From Bacteroidales bacterium (lineage in GTDB: Bacteria; Bacteroidota; Bacteroidia; Bacteroidales; UBA932), in assembly GCA_017400135.1 (NCBI GenBank), contig JAFPVJ010000019.1, forward strand, positions 124,001 to 188,000: 64,000 bases of DNA. Reading direction: 5' to 3'. The notes beneath the pieces were generated by a model. The model worked only from the letters and a program-made list of their open reading frames with translations. It was not told the DNA's origin and ran no database searches. Position numbers and translations under genes: made by a program. Each line of letters starts with the position of its first letter. Positions within the stretch are counted from its first letter, which is position 1. Below, one piece after another: positions 59,076-64,000 of this stretch.

Positions 59076-60389
59076 TTATTTCTTGAGAGAAGCAGTCTTC
59101 CGGATATGGAAGTCGTTGGTGCTGTTGTTGGTGTCCATATAGACGATCTTCGCACCGTTGGCGATGGAAGCCTCGGCATCGATACCGGACGGGTCGTTGT
59201 CCTTGTCCGGATCGAGGGCACCGCTATAGCCCGTCACGAGCTTGCCGGCATTTTCGGGGATGGCCTCGGTAGCCGCCTTGTCCACATTGCGATAAGTCGA
59301 ATAACCCATTCCGTTCGTGGCGAACACCACATAGCCGGTGTTGACGGTGCTGGGGAAACGGGAGAAATTCTTGGTCTCATCCGCATCGCCCCAGATATCG
59401 ACCGCATCCAGGACCCATTCGGTAGGGATCTTGGCATAGTTGCCGGAGAGGTTGACGGAACGGTTGTCGAAATTGGCAGGATCCTTCACGAAGGCTTTGA
59501 TGTCGCTGCCCGGCATGATCAGGTAAGGAGCCGCCGTCTTGAGCGGGAGAGGCCACGCGTTGCCCTGACCGAACTCGTAGGTCTTCATGTAATGGTTGGC
59601 CGGAATCGAGCTGGAAGGAGCCGGATAGTAACTGGCGTTGGCAAAACCGGATTCGGGATCGTAGGTGCAGAAATCCGCCTTGCTGAGGTCCACGGAATTG
59701 GAATAGGTCGGCGTGTGGTCGATGGCACCATTCAGGGCGATGACGATCTGAGAGAACGGTGCAATCTTCACCTCTACGCCATCCTGGAACCACCAGATGC
59801 CGTAGGAAGCGGGCGTCCAACCGGCCGCCTCGTACTCGATGACTCCGGACGCGGAGATCTCATACTTGTTGGTGGAACGGGTGGAAGTGATCTGAGCCAT
59901 GGCCAGGCACATCCCGCTGGCATCCACCTCGGTATCCGAGTTGTTGTACACGATGACGTACTTGTCATACTGGTAATTCTTGGTACCGGCGTTATCCTTG
60001 CATCCGCCGTTGTACACTTCCTTAATAATCAGCTGGCTGGTCTTGGAAGCCGTTACGGCCAGGTTGACGGTACCCGTGAACGCTTCGGTGACGGGAACGT
60101 TGGCGCTACCGTTGTAGTTGTACAGGATACCGGCTTCGGACTTCTTGAAAGAGGTGGTCGCGGTATAGACGCCGACGGGGACCGTGAAAGTCACCGATCC
60201 GGCAGCATCGGTCGTGCCCTCGAAGAGAGCGTCACCGGAGGCCAGGGTGACCAGGACATCCGCTATGGCAAAAGGCTGTCCGTCAAGCTGAAGTTGGACA
60301 GGAACCTCGAACGTCTTCGGTTTCGGAGGATCGCAGGAAACGGCCACGATGGCGAGGGCCATTGCAAAAAACAAACAAATCTTTTTCAT
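59076..60389 (-). CDS. DUF4876 lipoprotein
   Basis: 437 residues with lipobox AVSC (Cys19). An N-terminal carboxypeptidase-like beta domain (about 25-115, ADVLVTLASGDALFEGTTDAAGS) is followed by the DUF4876 domain with LIIKEVYNGGC, YQYDKYVIVYNNSD and SKADFCTYDPESGFANASYY, recalling a lamin-tail-like fold. It would sit on the outer membrane next to the receptor, as SusD does for SusC. It starts 12 nt after the receptor stop. Ligand unknown. Confidence 0.82.
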   Translation of the reverse strand: MKKICLFFAMALAIVAVSCDPPKPKTFEVPVQLQLDGQPFAIADVLVTLASGDALFEGTTDAAGSVTFTVPVGVYTATTSFKKSEAGILYNYNGSANVPVTEAFTGTVNLAVTASKTSQLIIKEVYNGGCKDNAGTKNYQYDKYVIVYNNSDTEVDASGMCLAMAQITSTRSTNKYEISASGVIEYEAAGWTPASYGIWWFQDGVEVKIAPFSQIVIALNGAIDHTPTYSNSVDLSKADFCTYDPESGFANASYYPAPSSSIPANHYMKTYEFGQGNAWPLPLKTAAPYLIMPGSDIKAFVKDPANFDNRSVNLSGNYAKIPTEWVLDAVDIWGDADETKNFSRFPSTVNTGYVVFATNGMGYSTYRNVDKAATEAIPENAGKLVTGYSGALDPDKDNDPSGIDAEASIANGAKIVYMDTNNSTNDFHIRKTASLKK

Positions 60390-60401
60390 ATTACTGAATG
60401 T

Positions 60402-63395
60402 TTAAAATTTGAGTCTGAGAGTAAGTCCGTAATAGAATTTCGGGATATAGCTCGCCGCCGACAGATAAGTCTCGGTCCTGGTGGACCAGATCTGGGAACG
60501 GTTGACAAAGAAATTGTTGGCATAGAAGGAGATGGAGGCCAAGTCCCCGATCTCCTTGGTCACGCTGAAATTGGTGCTGAAAAACGGAGAGATATAGTCT
60601 TTCTTGAATACGTACAGGTAACTGGACTTGTAAGAGAGTTGCCACAGGTCGTTGAACAGATCCAGGTCACCGGACGCCTTGGCCGCCTTCAGGTCTGCCA
60701 GATAGTTGCGTGGAGTGGGATCGTCGTAGGAGCAATAGTACTCGGGATAGCGTACGACATAGTGTTCTCCGTCATAGATAGAGCCACCGACCGTGGACAG
60801 GATGTCGGAAGGATCGGAAATGACTTGGGCGATCTCGGTCCCGTCCGGCATCTCGCTCAGGGTCCTGGAATACTTCAGCAGGCTGGACTCGAGCTTGGCC
60901 GACACGATCATGCGGACACTGGGGATATGGGTCGTGAACGTAAGATTCATCCGCAAGGTACGGGATTCTGACCCGGTGGAGTAGGCGTTATCTCCGTAAT
61001 ACAGACCGATGTAGGGGTATGGAAGCTTGTCCTTCGTGGTCCGGAGCGTGGTCGGGCTGTACTCGACCTGATTGGTTCCCAGAGACTTGTACGCATACCA
61101 GGTGCCATCCAGCCGGATCTCGGTCTGTATGGCCTTGATCTTGGCGAAATCCACCACCCATTCGATACCGAAACGGTCGATCGGATTCAGGTCGTTATCG
61201 GGATAATAGCTGGCAGCCAGTTCCTTATATGTAATGTGAGGGAGTTCCTGTGAAGGAAGGGCTCCCGTCTTGTCCGAAACCGTGACAATGCCGGTCGCGC
61301 CGTCAATCGAGAACGCGCGGTGGTCCGCTGGGATGGAGACGCCGACCAGCGCATTGTCCAGCGTATAGGAATATGAGGTCCGGTCATAGTGGTTGGAAAT
61401 CCTGTACGCATGGAGCGTGCGGTTCCGGAAGGCCGTGAGCGAAATCTTGTTACCCAGGATGTCGGTTTCCACCCCCACTTCCATCATCCGGTTTCGTTGC
61501 CACTGCAGGTCGGGGTTGTATTCTATCGAACGGGGCTGGGAGAAGAAGGCCTCGATCGATTCGTTGGAGGAATTGGTGGTGGAAGCGAATACCCGTACAT
61601 CCCTGTAGGTCGGCATCGGAAAGAGTACGGAGAAAGAGGGCAGTTTCACCGATTCACCCCAGCTGGCGCGCACGGACAATTCCCGCAATGTCTTCCGCTC
61701 CCTGCCCTGGCGCCGGAAAATGGTGTACTTCGCATTGAAACGGGGAGAAAGACTGGAAGTGAGGCCATAAGCGGATCCACGGATAAGGGTATTATCGTTC
61801 CGCAATCCCGCGATCAGGTTGACCTGGCCCTTTCCGACGGGAAGCATCAGGTTGTCTTCCAGATAGACACCCGCATTGTGCATCGTGGGAACGTCGCAGT
61901 AGCGGTATTCCCGGAAGGTCGGGGCCGTTTCCATCTCGGGCGACCAGTCACCGATGCCGAAATTGCGGTCCGTACTCCAGTCGGCACCCAGCTTGACTTT
62001 GTTGTTGACCTTGCCGAAAAAGTGATTGTGATTCGCCTTGATGGACAGCTTGGTCGTCATGGGGCGGTCGTCGTCGCACATCGTATTGAACCAATATCCG
62101 CCGGGAATGTACATCACCGGAGGAACTTCCCCTCCGGAATACGGAACGGCGATGTAATAGCCGTACTCCCGCCCGTGAAGGACGGTCTTGTTGACGGCGG
62201 AAGAGTTGTAGGTCCGCTCGCGGCTTTCCTTATTGGAGTAGGACAATGAACCATTGAACTCCAGGTTGGTGATCCAAGGCTTGCTGAGCAGCCAGTTGAG
62301 CGAGAAATTGGAACGGATGGCATTGTCGCGGGACAGGGACCAGGTCCCCTGAACTGCATCGGGATCGGCTTGGGAGTCCATTCCGCCCAGGTTTCCCGTC
62401 ACACCCAGGCTGACGCGAAGGGGCGCTGTCGCGAATATCCCCGAATTGAGGGAATTCATATAAGACAAGGACAGCTGCTCCCGGCGATACGCCGTATAAG
62501 GAGACATCTGCCGGGAGATGGACTGAGTGTATTCGACACTCGAGTTCAAGACGCCGCGCGACCGTCCGGAGCGGCCGGTACCCAGGCCGAAACCTTTCGA
62601 CACGGATGTCTGTTTGGTGCTCGGGCTGGTCGAAAGCGTCAGCATCCAGGGCGTCTTGCCCTTTTTCAGGTTGACCTTCACCACGCCGGAGCCCATGTCT
62701 CCGTACTCCACGGAAGGAACGCCCGTGATCACCTCGACCGACTCCACGTTGGTGGAGGCGATGTTGTTGGTGGCGACGCCCTTCATGGGTTTGGTATCGA
62801 ATTCTGACGCCGTCAGGAAAGAAGCATTGTTGGACAGGCGTACGCCATCCACCTCGACGGCCGTGCCGAAGGAGGAAAAGCCCTTCTCACCGGAACCGGC
62901 GCGAATGTTGAACTGCTTTTCGGAAGTCAGCGAAGGATCGACGGTCGCACCGCCGGGCAGCAGGCTGGACACATCCGCCACATTCATCATCTGTACGTGC
63001 TCCAGGGCCGTCTTGTCGATCATTCGGGAGGTCGTGGCCGAGTTGGCATCCTCCTGCGCGGTCACCGTGGCACCCTCCAGGGCCAGGTTGTCGGGATCCA
63101 GGGCAATGCTGAAATTCGTGATGTCTTTCTGGATCTGGATTTCACGGGACCAGGAGACATATCCGAGGCAGGATACGGTCACCCGGGTTTTCGCGGCAGG
63201 GACGTTCACGATCGTGAAACTGCCTTTTTCATCGGCCATCGCCCACTGGCCGGACCCTTCGATCACCACGGTGGCAAAATCGACAGGCTGTCCCGTGGAC
63301 TTGTCCGTCACCTTTCCGGAGAAAGTATACCTCTGCCCCGCAACCTGCCAGGCCGCCGAGAGCAAAAGAATCCATATCAAGAGCAGACGTTTCAC
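60402..63395 (-). CDS. TonB-dependent receptor
   Basis: 997 residues from a GTG start at 63395. The frame runs to an ATG at 63446, but that lies upstream of the predicted transcription start; the GTG gives a normal signal peptide (KRLLLIWILLLSAAWQVAGQ). Carboxypeptidase-like domain about 22-100 (SGKVTDKSTGQPVDFATV), plug with IRAGSGEKGFSSFGTAVEVDG and VEYGDMGSGVVKVN, then a 22-strand barrel ending in LRLKF. It is not followed by a SusD gene. It heads the operon with DUF4876, DUF6850 and M16 genes. Confidence 0.92.
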   Translation of the reverse strand: MKRLLLIWILLLSAAWQVAGQRYTFSGKVTDKSTGQPVDFATVVIEGSGQWAMADEKGSFTIVNVPAAKTRVTVSCLGYVSWSREIQIQKDITNFSIALDPDNLALEGATVTAQEDANSATTSRMIDKTALEHVQMMNVADVSSLLPGGATVDPSLTSEKQFNIRAGSGEKGFSSFGTAVEVDGVRLSNNASFLTASEFDTKPMKGVATNNIASTNVESVEVITGVPSVEYGDMGSGVVKVNLKKGKTPWMLTLSTSPSTKQTSVSKGFGLGTGRSGRSRGVLNSSVEYTQSISRQMSPYTAYRREQLSLSYMNSLNSGIFATAPLRVSLGVTGNLGGMDSQADPDAVQGTWSLSRDNAIRSNFSLNWLLSKPWITNLEFNGSLSYSNKESRERTYNSSAVNKTVLHGREYGYYIAVPYSGGEVPPVMYIPGGYWFNTMCDDDRPMTTKLSIKANHNHFFGKVNNKVKLGADWSTDRNFGIGDWSPEMETAPTFREYRYCDVPTMHNAGVYLEDNLMLPVGKGQVNLIAGLRNDNTLIRGSAYGLTSSLSPRFNAKYTIFRRQGRERKTLRELSVRASWGESVKLPSFSVLFPMPTYRDVRVFASTTNSSNESIEAFFSQPRSIEYNPDLQWQRNRMMEVGVETDILGNKISLTAFRNRTLHAYRISNHYDRTSYSYTLDNALVGVSIPADHRAFSIDGATGIVTVSDKTGALPSQELPHITYKELAASYYPDNDLNPIDRFGIEWVVDFAKIKAIQTEIRLDGTWYAYKSLGTNQVEYSPTTLRTTKDKLPYPYIGLYYGDNAYSTGSESRTLRMNLTFTTHIPSVRMIVSAKLESSLLKYSRTLSEMPDGTEIAQVISDPSDILSTVGGSIYDGEHYVVRYPEYYCSYDDPTPRNYLADLKAAKASGDLDLFNDLWQLSYKSSYLYVFKKDYISPFFSTNFSVTKEIGDLASISFYANNFFVNRSQIWSTRTETYLSAASYIPKFYYGLTLRLKF

Positions 63396-63417
63396 CAACC
63401 GTACAATAACCTTTTTG

Positions 63418-63447
63418 CAAAAATAACAAACTAATCCAATATGCAAA
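63418..63447 (-). promoter_or_regulatory. Promoter of the TonB receptor operon
   Basis: Minus strand TTTG (63447-63444), 18-bp spacer, TATTTTTG (63425-63418), 22 nt before the GTG start. Near-ideal Bacteroidota spacing; it decides against the upstream ATG at 63446. Confidence 0.65.
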
Positions 63448-63462
63448 ATACCAATAATTGGT

Positions 63463-63470
63463 TATTTTTG
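63463..63470 (+). promoter_or_regulatory. Possible -7 box for the 4Fe-4S membrane gene
   Basis: TATTTTTG, 22 nt before the ATG at 63493. No -33 element was recognised. Confidence 0.4.
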
Positions 63471-63492
63471 TGAGAATACACATTGTTATTAT

Positions 63493-64000
63493 ATGAAACA
63501 CAGCCGATCCAACTGGCCCAAGAACCTCCTGCAGTGGGGTACTCTGGCCGCCCTGATCTTCTTCCTGTCCGGTCTCGCGGGCAAGCTTTTCCCCAAGATG
63601 GACGCCGTCGATCCCGAGCGTCTCTGCCCCTTCGGAGGCCTGCAGGCCCTGGCGACCTTCTTCCAGAGAGGGTCCCTCCCTTGCTCGATGAGTTCGCTCC
63701 AGATCATGATGGGCATCGCGCTCGCCGCGGCCGTCATCCTTTTCAGCAAGCTTTTCTGCGCCTATCTCTGCCCCGTCGGCACGGTCGAAGACCTGCTGAT
63801 ACGGCTGCGCAAGGCGCTGAAGATCAAGACGGTCCGCGTCGGTACGATCCTGGACAAGATCCTGCGTGTCGTCAAGTACGGCCTGCTCTTCTGGATCGTT
63901 TACATGACAGTCACTTCCAGCGAGCTGTTCTGCAAGAACCTGGATCCCTACTATGCCGTCGCGACCGGATTCAAGGGGGAAATCACCCTCTGGATGTCGA
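63493..64000 (+). CDS. 4Fe-4S polyferredoxin-type membrane protein, cut by window edge
   Basis: 169 residues are visible and the C-terminus runs off the right edge. Membrane helices at about 14-32, 70-86 and 128-146. Cysteine motifs LCPFGG (44-49) and FCAYLCPVGT (about 88-97) match the NapH/CcoG/NosR-like group that passes electrons across or to the inner membrane; the soluble ferredoxin part would come later. It is divergent from the TonB receptor operon. Partner and role cannot be judged from the visible part. Confidence 0.85.
   Translation, partial: MKHSRSNWPKNLLQWGTLAALIFFLSGLAGKLFPKMDAVDPERLCPFGGLQALATFFQRGSLPCSMSSLQIMMGIALAAAVILFSKLFCAYLCPVGTVEDLLIRLRKALKIKTVRVGTILDKILRVVKYGLLFWIVYMTVTSSELFCKNLDPYYAVATGFKGEITLWMS

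Noticed and set aside
59106..60971. 621-codon plus-strand open frame
   Set aside because: Antisense of the DUF4876 lipoprotein and the receptor 3' end; composition typical of shadow frames.
63395..63446. ATG at 63446 as start of the TonB receptor
   Set aside because: The predicted promoter boxes lie at 63447-63418, so this ATG would be before the transcription start, and it would add a Cys-rich stretch before the signal peptide.
1..64000. rRNA genes, CRISPR arrays, complete insertion sequences or integrases
   Set aside because: None were seen. No transposase or tyrosine-recombinase motifs were found in the readable frames, including the tRNA-Asn region.

Overview
The window looks like chromosomal DNA from a high-GC member of the Bacteroidales, probably gut-associated. 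The evidence is a SusC/SusD pair, a second TonB receptor with an N-terminal carboxypeptidase-like domain, many lipoproteins, the Bacteroidota-type -7 promoter box TAnnTTTG before many genes, DUF families common in this phylum (DUF4837, DUF4876, DUF6850, DUF6515, CCDC81-type HU), and fucI/fucP. Genus cannot be fixed from sequence alone. Product names come from reading motifs and overall resemblance; no database search was run.

Layout. 0-5.1 kb: operon prfB > class I fumarase > AsmA-like protein (minus, runs off the left edge). 5.1-8.0 kb: exported beta-helix protein and murI, divergent from a very short shared promoter region. 8.0-12.8 kb: SusC/SusD pair, bounded at both ends by hairpin terminators with the same stem-loop. 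13.0-20.8 kb: one long minus-strand run: HU-CCDC81 membrane protein > Nudix hydrolase > HIT-like/SpoIID fusion > AmpG-like permease > NamZ-like exo-muramidase > Ser-rich DUF6515 protein. This resembles a peptidoglycan turnover and recycling unit. 20.9-24.8 kb: tRNA-Asn followed by an AT-richer patch of small membrane proteins and a lipoprotein, with partial copies of the tRNA 3' end, two of them followed by hairpin terminators. It looks like a stacked or decayed insertion at a tRNA gene. 24.9-32.5 kb: single-TM protein, metallophosphoesterase, barrel protein, BNR propeller lipoprotein, CE1-like esterase, TerB/DnaJ protein and two GH43 enzymes.

32.5-41.2 kb: amidohydrolase plus GH123-like glycosidase, then the minus-strand operon mgtC-like > sialate O-acetylesterase > fucI > fucP. 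Together with the GH43 enzymes and CE1-like esterase this suggests foraging on fucosylated or sialylated host glycans and plant polysaccharides. 41.2-46.1 kb: tRNA-Glu, rpsT and tRNA-Pro, then M23 peptidase > dxr > rseP > DUF4837. 46.1-49.6 kb: ruvX > def > phosphohexomutase > M23/LysM, all overlapping or nearly so. 49.6-54.6 kb: DASS transporter > porin > 45-aa acidic protein > lipoprotein with five beta-sandwich-like repeats. 54.7-63.4 kb: TonB receptor > DUF4876 lipoprotein > DUF6850 barrel > periplasmic M16 protease, a set that recalls protease-associated TonB import systems. 63.5 kb to the end: start of a polyferredoxin-type membrane protein.

Most attractive for follow-up are the receptor/DUF4876/DUF6850/M16 operon, the HIT-SpoIID fusion inside the peptidoglycan-recycling operon, and the tRNA-Asn insertion scar.
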